NCBI GenBank assembly: GCA_963556195.1 | Contig: OY744525.1 | Location: forward strand, 52,468,148 to 52,532,147 | Reading direction: 5' to 3' | From: Sepiola atlantica | Lineage: Eukaryota; Mollusca; Cephalopoda; Sepiida; Sepiolidae | DNA: 64,000 bases | Shown: positions 30,358 to 41,905 of the stretch, in pieces | Numbering within the stretch: position 1 is the stretch's first letter | Layout: every line of letters starts with the position of its first letter | The notes under the pieces: model-generated | Told to the model about the DNA's origin: nothing | The model's input: only the letters and a program-made list of their open reading frames with translations | The model's database searches: none | Translations under genes and position numbers: made by a program

Positions 30358-30742
30358 ATGGTGCTTATACAGATGAGGGTACATATAAAACCGCAGTTGT
30401 ACAGGTAAAAAATAGCAGTTCCAAATAAATTAACCGGAACACTCTTTGATATACATATGTATGAGGCAAAAATAGGTATCTACACCAAAAATTAGCAAAA
30501 ATTGAGTCAAATTTTAATTAAAAATCAATTTTATCAGATTTTGCCGAACCGCTATTGATACGAGCGGAATTAGGGGACATAACTCAGTCTGCCATATAAA
30601 CACGTAATAAATGAATGGTGGTGAGCAAAATACAATGACTGATTTTTAGTTTTAATTAAGATTCATTCTAATTTTTAGTGAGGATATTTACTTTTGTTTG
30701 GAGATGCATTTTTCATATGTCTCCTGATCTGTATAAGCACCC
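30358..30742. mobile_element. Foldback element, diverged arms
   Basis: The left end GGTGCTTATACAGATGAGGG pairs with the right end CCTGATCTGTATAAGCACCC. Further inward, ACCAAAAATTAGCAAAAATT, CAAATTTTAATTAAAAATC pairs loosely with GATTTTTAGTTTTAATTAAG, TCTAATTTTTAGTGAGG. TTTTA lies beside both ends and could be a short duplication. No coding capacity. Confidence 0.6.
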
Positions 30743-31140
30743 TTTTAGCGTTATAGAAATACATTATATTGCATAATGTACATTGGCATCAATATATCGA
30801 ACAAACTTTCTAATGCTCTTGACCAAATTCTGCCTCCGGTGTTTCATCCAATACCGAATGTTGTTGCATTCTAACTGACGATCTTTAGATCTCTCCGACA
30901 ATGCTTGCAAGTTCTGAGTTAATTCATGCTTTTTACACGTTTGTTTATATTTCACAATATTTTCCGTTTCATTTTCCATATTTATTTTGTCACTGCGGGT
31001 AATCTGGAAAAAATCTTTAAATATCCTCTTGTAGAAACAGACATGTTTTTATTTATCAAAGGATTTTGAACAAAAACAGTGAATGTTTTAGTTTCAGCAC
31101 AATCTACTTCTCTCTCATCTTCTATTCATTTAACATCACT
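30743..31140. other. Non-coding
   Basis: Nothing recognised; a 71-codon minus-strand frame at 30764-30979 is Lys/Asn/Glu-rich without a domain. Confidence 0.4.
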
Positions 31141-31463
31141 TTTCCCCTCGTTCAGGGGTCAGACTTGGTCTGATAATATGCAACCCCACTCTCCAGTTCT
31201 CACGGTTCAGCGGGTCAACTGTCTCCAAATTCCACTCTGTGCAGTCTTGTCCAATCATTTGTTTCTAAGTTTTCCTTGGCCGGCCAACCTTCCTGCAATT
31301 TAAGGCATCCATGCTTCTGCAACGGTTTATCCAGGAAGATGAACCTTCCACATGACCATACCAGCGTAATCAATTCATCTTTAGGATAACCTCTATGTCG
31401 GGGAAAATGTAGCGCTTTCAGCAAATCCTCTGACCTGATGTTTTGGATTTGGTCAAATTTCAC
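31141..31463 (-). mobile_element. Non-LTR retrotransposon post-RT fragment
   Basis: The minus-strand frame (31215-31463) reads DQIQNIRSEDLLKALHFPRH, RGYPKDELITLVWSCGRFIF and GWPAKENLETNDWTRLHRVE. The IR..DLL..L......L..W.GHV...D.........G.P...W pattern is the LINE tail. The region continues to about 31141 with ENWRVGLHIISDQV-like coding in shifted frames. Confidence 0.65.
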
Positions 31464-32734
31464 ATTTAATCATGTTTCGGAAATTTATTTCTATTTTGGG
31501 CATGGAGGATGGGAAGGTCATCATATCGCCACTATAAGAATGTATGTCAAGGTTGTTTGTTTTGGTGGCGTGAGGTCTTCCCGCCTTTCTTTTGTTTCAG
31601 CATCATCATCGATGTAATGAAGTCTAGAGGTGACTTCATACCAGTGTCTTTGGCGCGTGTTTTGAATCAGTTCTAGCTTGAAAGCCGAGGGAGTGGTTCT
31701 GTTTTCAGCTGTCTCCGTCTATTTTTGAGAATAGACGTAAAATATGTGGATGATTTCTACTCGTTCTTAGAGGAAGAATGATATTTAAAATTCAGGGTAT
31801 TTGAACGACCCTATTTACACGGAAACATTTTTTTCCTAGAAGGGATTAACGAAGGACGTTTCTGGATAATGCTACACCTTATGACGACGAAAAGGTGTTT
31901 GGAATTTTTGGAGAATATTCATTTATGAAGTAATTTCGAGGATTGAGACCTTTGGAATGAAAAATGTTGAAAAAAGGACAAAGAGAGACTTTAAAATGAA
32001 CATTTCGATAGAAAAGAAAAAAAACTGTGACTGAGAAAATTCAGCAAACTACGGCAACGGTCCGGTATATTTTGTATTTTTTTTATTGTGTTAAGCCCCT
32101 TTGTTAAATTTTTAAGAAGACTTTTTAATCGTTATTCTATGTTTTTGTATGAACAAAAAAAGGTAATTAATTTGTTTCCAGTTCGTTGTGCCAGCAAACT
32201 CTATCCATAGGTGAATTTTCATGTTTTAAGTATTTCTAATTTTTATCTTGGTTACTGTGGGTTAATGTTATTAACCTTGCTTTGGGAAATAAAAGCAGCC
32301 AACCCCATTTTAATGTAAATAAAGCTCTATTTTAACTCAATCGAACCTCATTTTTTCTTTTCCCCTTATATTTTTTAAAAAAATTGTTTTTAACCCCCAT
32401 TGTTACCAAGTAATTCGAATTTCGCTAACGACCGCGAAAATTTCGATACATAGATGTGTCATTGCGCTGCAGTTGCTACACTAATTTTTATCACGCACAC
32501 AAAATTGAGTTGTCATAAAAACATTAAAATCCGGAATGTTTTTTCTGACTGTGCACCAACTATTTCTGACGAAAAGAAGTATATTCTAAATTTTCTATAA
32601 AAGTCAAGTTATTTAATAAAATATAATTTTTGATAATAGAAATTATATATTTACATCCTTTCAAAATCATAAATACACATTTTATTAGCTTGTTTGTTTT
32701 AGGGACTGTTCTAACCTTTGGCGACTCGTGCTTA
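31464..32734. other. Non-coding
   Basis: 31560-31740 is less AT-rich and could be LINE-derived, but no motif is readable. The remainder is AT-rich. Confidence 0.4.
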
Positions 32735-32812
32735 TATGAGAGTGGAGTATGGTTCTTTTCAATCTTAAGAAACCATCCTCCCAGACATTACCTTCTCCTT
32801 TTGTAAATTTTT
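32735..32812 (+). repeat. U2-SINE family fragment
   Basis: TGAGAGTGGAGTATGGTTCT, AACCATCCTCCCAGACATTA and CCTTCTCCTTTTG match the start of the SINE body. It is cut off before the TTTATTGC block. Confidence 0.6.
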
Positions 32813-33254
32813 ATCAATTCAGAGTAAACAAAAATTAATTTGTATACCTTGAAAGATAACAAATCCCCATAAGTTTTATCTTTTTAACTTTAAACGAAAC
32901 CTCATTTCATTGTTTAAAACGAAAATCTTTTTCCAAACTATATTTATCAAATTAAGACTCCATACATATAACACTTTTTTTCGTAAAACTTATTTTCCAC
33001 TTTGTAAATTATTTTCAAGAAAATCAAATTATTTTAGTTGGAAATTAGTTTTAAACAATTTTAACACCCAGAGCCTCCCTCCATCGGTGGATGCTGGATT
33101 CCCCATTATAAACTGACTCATGTCTAACTTTGCTGCACTGGGAAGCAGGTACATTTTTATAATGGTTTTATGCGATAAGGTGTTTTGAAATAGTGCCCAG
33201 CTACATTTATTATTTCAGGATTCCCCCAAATTTAGTGTTAACCAATGTAGGTAC
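32813..33254. other. Non-coding
   Basis: AT-rich, Phe/Lys-rich spurious frames; nothing recognised. Confidence 0.4.
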
Positions 33255-33787
33255 TTTATTAGATTGGGTTATTATTTACTTCCGCCGTTGCCCATGTCGG
33301 AATGTTTTTTAGGGAAATTTTTTTCAAATATCGTCATGTTTGCAATTTTTGAAATAAAAGTAAAAAGAAAAAACATTTTCAATATTAGATCAGGTAATAA
33401 AAAAAGAACTGTCAGTGCCGTGGTTTTCTTAAAAATATTTTAAATCTTAAAAATACTAATAAAAATAATTATTTAAATGTTTAAATCTTTTTAGAATACG
33501 TTTCTTCACCGAGATATTCTTTGTTTAATTTAATTTTTATTTTATGAAAAGTTAAAAAAAAAAAAAAATAAATAAATAAATAAATAAATTTCATTTCTTT
33601 ACGTTCTAATATATTTCACTTATTTTATGGACTTAACCGATAATTGTCCTTAGCGATTCCAGATGAAATCGAAAGGAAATCTCAATCGTGTCTTCAATTT
33701 ACATTTTTTTCACAGAATCTGAAGACACGAAACTTATTTGAATTTTCTGTTTGCATATCGATTTTATAACACACAAACAAACATTGA

Positions 33788-33793
<6 letters not shown>

Positions 33794-33826
<33 letters not shown>
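33794..33826. repeat. (TA)n microsatellite
   Basis: About 34 bases of TA repeat. Confidence 0.95.
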
Positions 33827-33833
<7 letters not shown>

Positions 33834-34099
33834 TTATATCTTTTTAGAAAAATATGCTGAAAACATGTTGTGGTTGTAACCCCCCCCCCCCCCCCCAAGT
33901 AAAAAGAAAAAAGCATTGATTTGTTTATGTTACCGTTAGTGGCCTGTAAACAATTAAATTAAACTCTAATTACATTTGACAAGGGATTCCAATATTTGTT
34001 GATTTTCCTCCCATGGAAGAAGTGTTTTAAGAGATCCTAAACACAGCGATGTGAACTCTTTGGTTTGGGGAGTGGGGTATAACCCCCACATGAATATCT

Positions 34100-34290
34100 G
34101 GTTCCCAACCTTCAGGCTAAAGAACAGGAAGGTCCTGCTTGATCTCAGGATGTCATCCTCCTTCCAAGCATTCCCTCTTTCTTCGGAAATGGAGAAGTTT
34201 ATTATCGGTCACCTGAGGCGCCTCTGCCAGGGAATGCTGACAGGTTCCACAAAGAATTGACTTGTGTCACATCCAATCGTTGCTGAGGTG
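34100..34290 (+). repeat. U2-SINE family body
   Basis: GTCCTGCTTGATCTCAGGAT, CATCCTCCTTCCAAGCATTC, AGTTTATTATCGGTCACCTG, AGGCGCCTCTGCCAGGGAAT, GCTGACAGGTTCC and TTGTGTCACATCCAATC keep the order of the SINE body. A short stretch between GACAGG and the tail is deleted. Confidence 0.75.
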
Positions 34291-35215
34291 AAGTGGGAGG
34301 GGGGGGGGTTAATAACAAAACATGAAATGGTTTTGTGCCAAACAAAAAACAATCTCCCCTTTCTCAGACGTGTTTTTTTTTTTTTTTATCCAGCTGAAAA
34401 CGTCTTTTTTCTAAGTTTCACATTACTCAACAACTTCATTACTAATAACCTCATTTTTATTTTATTTTTACCAAGATTTTTCTTCTTTGGGAAGTTAAAC
34501 AAAAATGTATTTTTAGAAAATATATATATCTATATATCAAAAAAAAAAAAATGTCTTAACCCCCCCTCTCTTCTTACAATCTCCATATTAATACAATTAT
34601 GTGACCAATTCTCGTGTATATGTGTGTTTTTTCTTGTATAAACGTAACTTTAATAATTACATTTAATTATAACTTCTAGTCATTTGCTATTAATCGAATA
34701 TTTATTGAAATCAAAAATGTAATAGCATAAAATAAAACGAAAATTAAAAAATTCTATTAAAAATAAATTTGATTACAAAATTAAATCCACCAAAATGCAT
34801 TTCGTTTCTCCGTTAAACAAGTTAACCATTTTAATCTTTTTTTGTTAGTTAAAATAAGAAGCAATGAATTACTTTGTGACGCTTCGAAATTTGAAAGAAA
34901 TTTGGGAGTATTTGAACAGCTAAATACAAAGTCATTTAAACTTTACAATTCTGAGCAAATCTTTGTGTTTGAAAGTTTTGGAAACTATTTACATTAAAAC
35001 GACATTACCGTAATACAATTACTTATAGTTTTATGACAATTTGGTTCAATTAATAATTTAATGATCGAACAATACCGTAATTAAATTTAACTTTTAAATT
35101 CGAATTTTTAAAAAAGAAATTCATTAAAAAAAGTCATAGTTAAAATAAACAAAAAAGAAAGTAAAAAAACACAACCGGACAACGTCGGGTAAGTGCGCTT
35201 AGTATTATAATAAAC

Positions 35216-35550
35216 GAGTTGTATCTACCCGGTACTTGCTTTTTGTTTTTGCTGTTGTTGTTTTTAAACTATGCTGTGTTTTTTCCAAAATATTATTTTG
35301 TTCCAAACAAAAGGAAGTGACTGTATTCGTCAATACAGTTACATACCTTTTTATGAAAATATTTCCGACCCAGCGAAAGTATTTTCTGGAAAGAATTAAA
35401 TCTAATTACATTTTATTGTTCTTAAAAACATGCTGCAACGATCCAGCAAAAGAACTGATGACCAAAATCAAATATTTATTTTGTAGAAAGAAAGCTATTG
35501 ATGACAGAAATCGAGAAAGAGATTGACTTTTATATTAGATTTCAGACTTT
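35216..35550 (+). repeat. ACCCGG repeat, left-half copy
   Basis: It starts GAGTTGTATCTACCCGGTAC then TTGC, followed by TTTTTAAACTATGCTGTG, ATTCGTCAATACAGTTACAT, GGAAAGAATTAAATCTAATT, ACATTTTATTGTTCTTAA, ATCAAATATTTATTTTGTAG and GAGAAAGAGATTGACTTTTA. The same order is found at 47525-47880 and 54997-55370. A 96-codon frame across it is not conserved among copies. Confidence 0.75.
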
Positions 35551-36145
35551 TTTGAAAAACTTCCCAAGATTTCTCTGTCCTATTTTTATTTTAATCGTTT
35601 GCCTTTTTATACGTTGTTTTAATATCCTAAGCAGCAGTAATTTTTATTCAATGATACAATAGTGGCGCAGTCAAAAAATGTTGTTTCCCTCTTGTTTAGG
35701 AGCACAAATGGATCGTAATACTTGACTCTTGCCGACAACATTTTAATCTAGTCAATCACTTAAGAATTTCGCACGACCACAGAAATCAACATGTTTTTTT
35801 TTTAATCTATACTGGGGGGGGGGGCTTTATTTTGTAGTCTTCAACATTTGAAAGTGATTTTAGAACTGATTTGGAGTCGATAGAAAGTAATTTCTGGCTA
35901 AACTAATATTAGTTCAGAAGGAAAAGTCGAGTATTATGGTTCATTTGTAGGTTAATTCCTATTTTAGTTACATAAATTATTTAGAGTGAAGTGGGTTTCA
36001 GCGTTACTCACAAACAACTTATTTTTTTAATTAAACCATGTTTTAGTCAAAACGAAAAAAATAATTAGGCAAGTTACATTGTATGCGTGAAACTGCAAAA
36101 TGAAAACATAACAGGAAAAATATATTCACCATTTTTATAAACAAG
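35551..36145. other. Non-coding
   Basis: A G11 run is at 35814-35824. Otherwise AT-rich and unassigned. Confidence 0.4.
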
Positions 36146-36177
36146 TCAGGAGGCTAGCTAAGGAAGAACGGAGCAAG

Positions 36178-36573
36178 AGTACAATAAGGACCCCAGTTCA
36201 TTAACACAACACGCGGAACATATTACGGAAGTCACCAGCGTCTTCCGGTTCGTCTTCCGATTGACCTCGTAATACACTTTTTCTTAAAATACACAACACG
36301 AAATATAGAATGTTCTGCGTTTAAATTTTTTTTTTTTAGTAAATATAAGTAAAACAAAAGAAACGATAAATTGTTTTGTTTATTGCAAAACGAAAGATTA
36401 CAAGTCAGCCGATTTTTAAAAAAGCGTATATATTTTGTTTATTTTATTTACAAGTTTTGTAAATAGCGACCACGTGTATTGCGAGGTCAACCGGAAGACG
36501 AACCGGAAGACGCCGGTGACTTCCGGAATATGTTCCGCGTGTTGTGTTAATGAACTGGGGTCCTTATTGTACT
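36178..36573. mobile_element. GC-rich foldback MITE with 100-bp arms
   Basis: Arms 36178-36277 and 36474-36573 are reverse complements with only a few differences. The outermost bases read AGTACAATAAGGACCCCAGT. Both arms contain ACACAACACGCGGAACATAT and CTTCCGGTTCGTCTTCCG, far richer in C, G and CpG than the AT-rich 200-base centre. TA dinucleotides at 36180-36181 and 36570-36571 could be the target duplication. A weaker outer inverted pair, GGCTAGCTA near 36152 and TAGCTAGCC near 36657, flanks it, hinting at nested insertion. No coding. Confidence 0.85.
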
Positions 36574-36689
36574 ATTGATCCGGAAGAACAATAACTCAAG
36601 TTCATTATTTTCTTGTTAAAGAACAGTGTTGTGAACTTGAGCTATCTATCTTTTGTAGCTAGCCTCTTCTTTAAGATTGTTTTTGCTGT

Positions 36690-36790
36690 GTCATCATCAT
36701 AGGCATCGCTACCTACCTCCGACGAGATGGAGGTTTCCTGCTGGTGATCCCCACCAGGGTTGCTACAACAGCGGCCTGTAGACCATTTTA
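36690..36790 (+). repeat. GC-rich repeat scrap
   Basis: ACCTCCGACGAGATGGAGGT, TTCCTGCTGGTGATCCCCAC, CAGGGTTGCTACAACAGCGG, CCTGTAGACC is unusually GC-rich. It shares CGGCCTGTAG/CTGTAGGCCG-type words with the opposite-strand block at 45640-45790. It may be the 5' end of a LINE or SINE; class unknown. Confidence 0.35.
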
Positions 36791-37179
36791 GTTTTTAGTT
36801 TTTTTTGGGGGGGAGGGGGGGGGGCTTACTCTTAAATTCTGTTAAACTTTCACTTAAAAAATTGAATATATTGTTATTATGTTAAATTTTAAAACTTTTA
36901 TTCCAATTTTATATCAGTTTTGAATTGTCTTTAGGGATTTTACTTTGGGCCCTGTCGTGTTGCCGTCCAGTTTGCTACGCCTGGATGTTGGTGTAGGAGA
37001 GCTTCGCCCAATCCCATTAGATTTAAGCAATAAACTGCAAAGGGCTATTTTTAGAAATCGGCAGTTTGGCCTCTTTTGAAATTTGTACTTTTAGAAGTAA
37101 ACAAACATCACAATTTCGAAATCATAACATAATCATAATAAACTGAAATGGGCGTCGAGTAACGTTTTGTTTCCTACGC

Positions 37180-38335
37180 CTCTTAACGCTGCTTTTTGTG
37201 TGTGTTGTTCTAAGCGGAGGATTATGGAGGGCGTACGAGAAAGAAATCTGAAGGCAGTCTTGTTGTTTGTGGATTTGTCGAAGGCTTTCGATTCAATACA
37301 CAGAGGGGAGATAAAGAAAATTCTTTTGGCATATGGTATTCCGGATGAGACTGCTAATGCAATAATGATCTTGTACAGCAGAACTCAGTCTATGGTGTGA
37401 TCGCCTGATGGAGACACCAAATTTCAGGGTGATACTATAGCTCCCTATCTATTTATAATTTGCCTTGACTACATCTTCTGTATGTCAGTTGACAAGTTAA
37501 AAAAAAATGGCTTGACATTGGTACTTGCAAGAAGCAGAAGGTATCCAGCAGAGAAAACCACAGACGCAGGCTATGCTGATGACATAGCAAGTTTTGCTGA
37601 CACAACTAGACAGGCAGAAGCTCTACTGCACTGTCTTGAAGAAACAGCAAATTACATTGGACTTTTTGTCAGCACAAGCAAAACAGAGCACATTCTCCTG
37701 AACCAACATGGAAATATCTCTTCCCTAAGTGGAACTTGTCTAAAAAATGTCGACGACTTTACCTATCTTGGTAGCAAAGTTGCCAAGAAAAATTTCACAG
37801 TGTGAACTGAAGGTGCGGATCAGCAAGGCCTGGGCAGGAATGGACAAGATAAAAGCGATCTGGAAGTCAAATCTTCTTAGCAAGATGAAACATGACTTCT
37901 TTGAAGTTGCATTGGTACTTGTATATGGCAGTAGCACTTGGACTTTCACTGAGAGATTGGAGAAAAACATTGATGGTGTATACACCAGAATACTAAGAGC
38001 TAGCTGTTCTAAACATCTCTTGGAGACAGCACCCCATGAGAGAGCAACTATGGACACCTCCCTCAGATTTCAGCCCTAATCAGAGAGAGAAGGACTAGAT
38101 TTGCTGGACATTGTTGGAGGGCTAATGATGAAATCATCAGCGATGTTCTTCTGTGGATGCCAAAACAGGGATGTGTCTCAGTGGGTAGACCGCATAGAAC
38201 CTACATCAAACAACTAACAGAAGACTCACAATGAACCTATGAAGACCTACCAAGTGTGATGGGGGATAGAGCGAGATAGTGTGAGAGTCAGGAAGATCCT
38301 TGACACCACCACAACTAGATGATGATGATCTTCTA
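37180..38335 (+). mobile_element. RTE-like LINE reverse transcriptase relic
   Basis: Reading across frames: RRIMEGVRERNLKAVLLFVD, LSKAFDSIHRGEIKKILLAY (first catalytic block FVDLSKAFD), GIPDETANAIMILY, an in-frame TGA at 37398, then GDTIAPYLFIICLDYI, RSRRYPAEKTTDAGYADDIA with YADD at 37572-37583, KNVDDFTYLGSKV, a frameshift, then RISKAWAGMDKIKAIWKSNL, TERLEKNIDGVYTRILRASC. Finally come TRFAGHCWRANDEIISDVLL, GRPHRTYIKQLTEDS and YEDLPSVMGDRA, ending in GATGATGATGATC. The order matches the RT and post-RT tail of RTE-like LINEs, and the ATG-repeat end fits. A stop, a small deletion before QGDT and frameshifts make it non-functional. No endonuclease is present. Confidence 0.9.
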
Positions 38336-38402
38336 AGCGTTGGGCGATGTTGGCAACCTTCATGTGGTCTCTCCTGTGAGTATCTTATTCTAAAAATGGA
38401 GA
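38336..38402 (+). repeat. tRNA-derived SINE family A, body only
   Basis: GTTGGGCGATGTTGGCAACC, TTCATGTGGTCTCTCCTGTG, AGTATCTTATTCTAAAAATG matches the body following the tRNA-like head at 8245-8372 (minus) and 15170-15210. It lies directly after the LINE 3' end. Confidence 0.6.
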
Positions 38403-39160
38403 CGGGCCGGAGGAGGGGGTCATGCCAGAGAAACTAAATCAATCTAGTTAATAAAAGCCTAACTTGCTGATTCGTAGAATTAAGTTTTAAGAGAGCGGAA
38501 ATTAATGAAACTGTAATTCGTCGGCGCCGGTATTGGTGGCCAGTTGACGGTGGTGTGTGTTGGAGAAAGGATTTTCTCTCTATATCCCTCCCCCCTGTGT
38601 CTATGTCCCTGCGTCTGCATTGTGATTTTATTGTCACCATTTTCTGCAAAACTATTCAGAGAGAGTGAGAGAGAACTGATGTCTGTCTGGGTGGGGAAAG
38701 TTTTTTTTTTTTTTTCCAGGGTGTGAGACGAAAACAATGAAATTTAATAGCTAAGAAGACTTAAAATTACTGTTTTGTATTTGTAGGGGCAGGGGGTGGG
38801 CATATGGTTGTTGGTCGATGTTGTCGTCGTCATCATCATCATGTAACAAGTGTGAGTGAATAAACGTCAGACATATTGGATGAATTTTGTTTAGTATTGT
38901 CTTTATTTAATATGTGAGTTTGTCTTTTATTTGTTGTTTTCCCTTGAGATGGGATATTGGAACAACTTTAGTTCAAAGATCTGAGAGAAACAGACGGGAG
39001 GGGGTATCATCACATACGATATCATACCTGCATATATTTGCTCTCCATCTTGTGGGCTCTGGTAATGGGGATCACTTGCTCCCACTTAGCGTAAATGCAT
39101 AGCTCTTTGTAAAAGAATAGAGCACTCTAGGAAGCCGATAGTTACATTTATAGTTTCCTT
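38403..39160. other. Non-coding
   Basis: No gene or family is recognised; a (CAT)n run lies near 38830. Confidence 0.4.
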
Positions 39161-39425
39161 ACACGTGATGGTTGCTGATAGCACAGTGGTAATAGTTCCT
39201 AACCAGGTTGTGGGGTCTGAAGGTATAAGGTTCGACTCCGACTCCGACTCCTAGAGTTCCAAAAATTCCAAATCTGACTCCTAGAATTCTATTCGACTCT
39301 GACTCCTTATTTTAAAGTTTTCCAATATTCAAACTGTCTGTTGATTATTCAGATTAAAAAATCCGACTCCTAGTAGTCTTAGGAGTTTGACTCCTTCCAA
39401 AACCTCCAACTCGAACCCTGCAACT
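39161..39425 (+). repeat. tRNA-like head followed by GACTCC repeats
   Basis: GATGGTTGCTGATAGCACAG, TGGTAATAGTTCC has an A-box feel, and AAGGTTCGACTCC is a good B box. Downstream, GACTCC recurs many times (GACTCCGACTCC near 39235, and again near 39280-39410) in diverged tandem form. It is likely a SINE whose 3' part is a 6-bp-derived satellite. Confidence 0.5.
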
Positions 39426-40829
39426 ATGTTCCTAACTGCTGAAAAAAGCAGTCAGGATCTCGAATCACAGTTTTAAGCACATCCACCCTTCTAACCACAC
39501 TGAACAACCATGATACGATGAAACAGCTGTATGTGGATTAACAAATTATATACATGTATTAAAACTAGCCGAAAGATTCCCTTTGTATGCGTGTGTCTGT
39601 TACCCACATGGTAATTTGCTTCATTTTAAAGAAAGGTCACGATTGACACAATTATCCCCTGTTTAGGAAAAACTGGGTGAAAATATCAACAATTGTTGCT
39701 CTTTTTTTTCTTTTTTAATATAATTTGTACGTCTGTCTCCTCCCTTTCAGTGTCACTCTTACTGCTTTGTTTGTCATATACCCTCTCCCCACGTGGCACA
39801 CCCATTTCTCTCTCTCTTTCTCTCTCTCTTTCTTTCTCTCTCATATCCTGAAATACCCCCTCATCCACAATATATTTGTTGGGGTAGGGTGTGCAGATGA
39901 AGCAACAAAACAAAAAAAAAAAGGACAGAAGGGCTTCCTTTTTTTTTCCAACTCACTTTAATCTGGTTTGCTTAAAGGTGGTGCAGTGTTTTTTTGTTTT
40001 GTTTTTTTAATTTTTTTATGTTTGTTAAAATTGTTTTCCTTGTATGTGTGTGTTTTTTTTTATGTTGGCTGGTCAGGATTTACCTGCCCACCCACAAGGG
40101 TAAGATGTTAGCTCTGGTTGCTGTGACGTCAGTTATGTGAATCCACAAGGTGTATAGCCGTCTGCTGACATCCTCTTTCTTTAGCTTTGTTCGGCCTGAC
40201 ATGAAAATGACATCTAACCGTCCTAGGGAGATGAGTACTTTGCCCAACAATATCGGCACTCCCTATTGTATCAATTCTTTATTTACATAAATACATCTTC
40301 TCTCTCACTTCTTAACTATTGACACAAAACCAAATGCATGTAACAATCTCTCCTCTTCAATTCTTTATACACATGTACAACATCTTTTACACCTCATCCT
40401 CACAGACACGCAAAATGCACACATTCCGTCTTGGAATAGACTCGTTTTTAATGAATGTGATATTTCAATCATATTATCTTTGTCTTAATTATTGTGTGTA
40501 AGATAAGCAATATCTAGTGTGTTTGCTTACCAAGTGTATAACCACCTCAAACTTTTACGGGGTTAATTTCCAGGTGTTATTTACTTAATTCTTGAATGTC
40601 TGATAAACGTCTAAAAGTTTTGCGACTTTATTTCATTGGGGATATCCTATCAGATCTATTGTGGTCATATACACACTCGGGAAAAGGTATAGATCTGCAA
40701 TTCTCCCACCACCGCCTTCCCTGAGCTTGTATTCGATTTTTCTTTTTTTCTTATGCTTTAATCCTGAGCTATGGTGGGGTCAGCAATGATGGATTTTTGT
40801 CTTCATTCGACATGATCACAAGTTTGGTC
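39426..40829. other. Non-coding
   Basis: A TC run lies near 39810-39842 and poly-T/A runs near 39700, 39910 and 39990-40060. No gene is recognised. Frames over the TC run are artefacts. Confidence 0.45.
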
Positions 40830-41210
40830 CGGGTGAAGGCCAGTTTCACAGATCTTTGTGCAGGGTGTCTGCCCATATCATCCACCTTTCTCTCTGTCAC
40901 TTCACGGCGACTTCTAATGCAATGGCAAGTTTCGCGACAGTGTTGTTGTTGGCCCTCAGCACATGTTCAAACCATCTGAGCTAATATTCCCTCATTTTTC
41001 CCTCAATCAGTGCGATGACGTAGCACCTTCGGATATCCTCATTGCAGACATGGTTGAGCAGTGTAATTCTAGACATCCAGTGGAGCATCTTAGTTTCCGT
41101 AATGATGAATCTTCGCTCTGCCTCCTTCTTGTTTGTAAGCACTCGGAGCTGTATAAAGCGACGGGTCTCACGACAGTCCAGTAGATCTTCAACTTAAGAC
41201 GGTCGCTAAT
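40830..41210 (-). mobile_element. Non-LTR retrotransposon post-RT fragment
   Basis: The minus strand reads MKIYWTVVRPVALYSSECLQ, then in another frame ERRFIITETKMLHWMSRITL, NHVCNEDIRRCYVIALIEGK, LRWFEHVLRA and ERWMIWADTLHKDL. KIY.TVVRPVALY..E...........E...L..MCG........D.IR.......I..K.....LRW.GHV.R is a conserved LINE thumb-to-tail order. Frameshifts separate the blocks. Confidence 0.8.
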
Positions 41211-41555
41211 CTTGAGCTTGTATTCAATTAATCATACAAAAATAATTAACAGCATTTCTAACTATGGTGAACATATTTTTTAATGTTTCTTTTTATTCTT
41301 GAAGGTTATTGTCAAGGCAGATTAAAAGAAAAAGAAAAAAAATAGATCTATTAAGCAATTAAATTTTTTGCCAATAAAGTAATATATTTTTTAAACAAGT
41401 TGCCAGATCAGATAAGGAACTGCAATGGCGTAGAACATTCTAAGATAAAATTAAAAAATAATGGTTAAAAAAAAAATGGGAATCAAAGGAGCATTTTTAG
41501 CAACTATTGAATGAAAAATTTAACAGAATTTGATCTTATGTTTTGGAATTTTTAT
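41211..41555. other. Non-coding
   Basis: AT-rich and unassigned. Confidence 0.4.
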
Positions 41556-41905
41556 GGTGAGGATTTCTAATTCGGATTATTTGGACTACTATTCTCATTT
41601 TGGTTGTTATTTTCACGTTTCGTCTGATGTAATCTCCGACCATCTCCAGGTGCATCTTGAGAATCTTTGTCGAACTTGGGAACCTATAAGGAATTTCGAA
41701 CTGAACTCTGTAGTAAAGATTGAACCTTCTCTCTCCAGGAGACTGTCATTTAGAACTGATTGTGAATCAACACGTTCATCCATTGTGCCACAGTTCCCGA
41801 GTTCGACCTAAAGATGTGCAGGTTCAAAAAGATGCATCCAAAGTTATATCAGCCAAAGTATTGTGAATATAACAACTAAGATGAGAATAGTAGTCTGAAT
41901 AATAC
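41556..41905. repeat. Palindromic CTGAAGAAGG/GAAACGTT repeat, copy A
   Basis: The left arm (TCGGATTATTTGGACTACTA, TTCTCATTTTGG, ACGTTTCGTCTGATGTAATC, ATCTCCAGGTGCATCTTGAG) is the reverse complement of the right arm. That arm reads AAAAGATGCATCCAAAG, TATATCAGCCAAAGTATTGT, GAATATAACAACTAAGATGA, GAATAGTAGTCTGAATAATA. The centre, 41700-41800, is unique. Diverged from copies at 50370 and 56797. Confidence 0.65.

Larger units (their letters stand above)
33255..35206. mobile_element. Possible ACCCGG-terminus element interrupted by a SINE
   Basis: A degenerate left end, TTACTTCCGCCGTTGCCCAT, lies near 33278. A good right end, CAACCGGACAACGTCGGGTA, then AGTGCGCTTAGT, lies near 35172-35203. AT-rich internal sequence near 34600-34680 resembles 24740-24800. 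A SINE at 34100-34290 and a C17 run at 33880-33896 lie inside. The pairing of these two ends is inference. Confidence 0.4.

Noticed and set aside
34264..34641. 125-codon Phe-rich ORF
   Set aside because: Composition follows poly-T/AT-rich DNA; it overlaps a SINE tail and shows no transmembrane organisation beyond random hydrophobicity.
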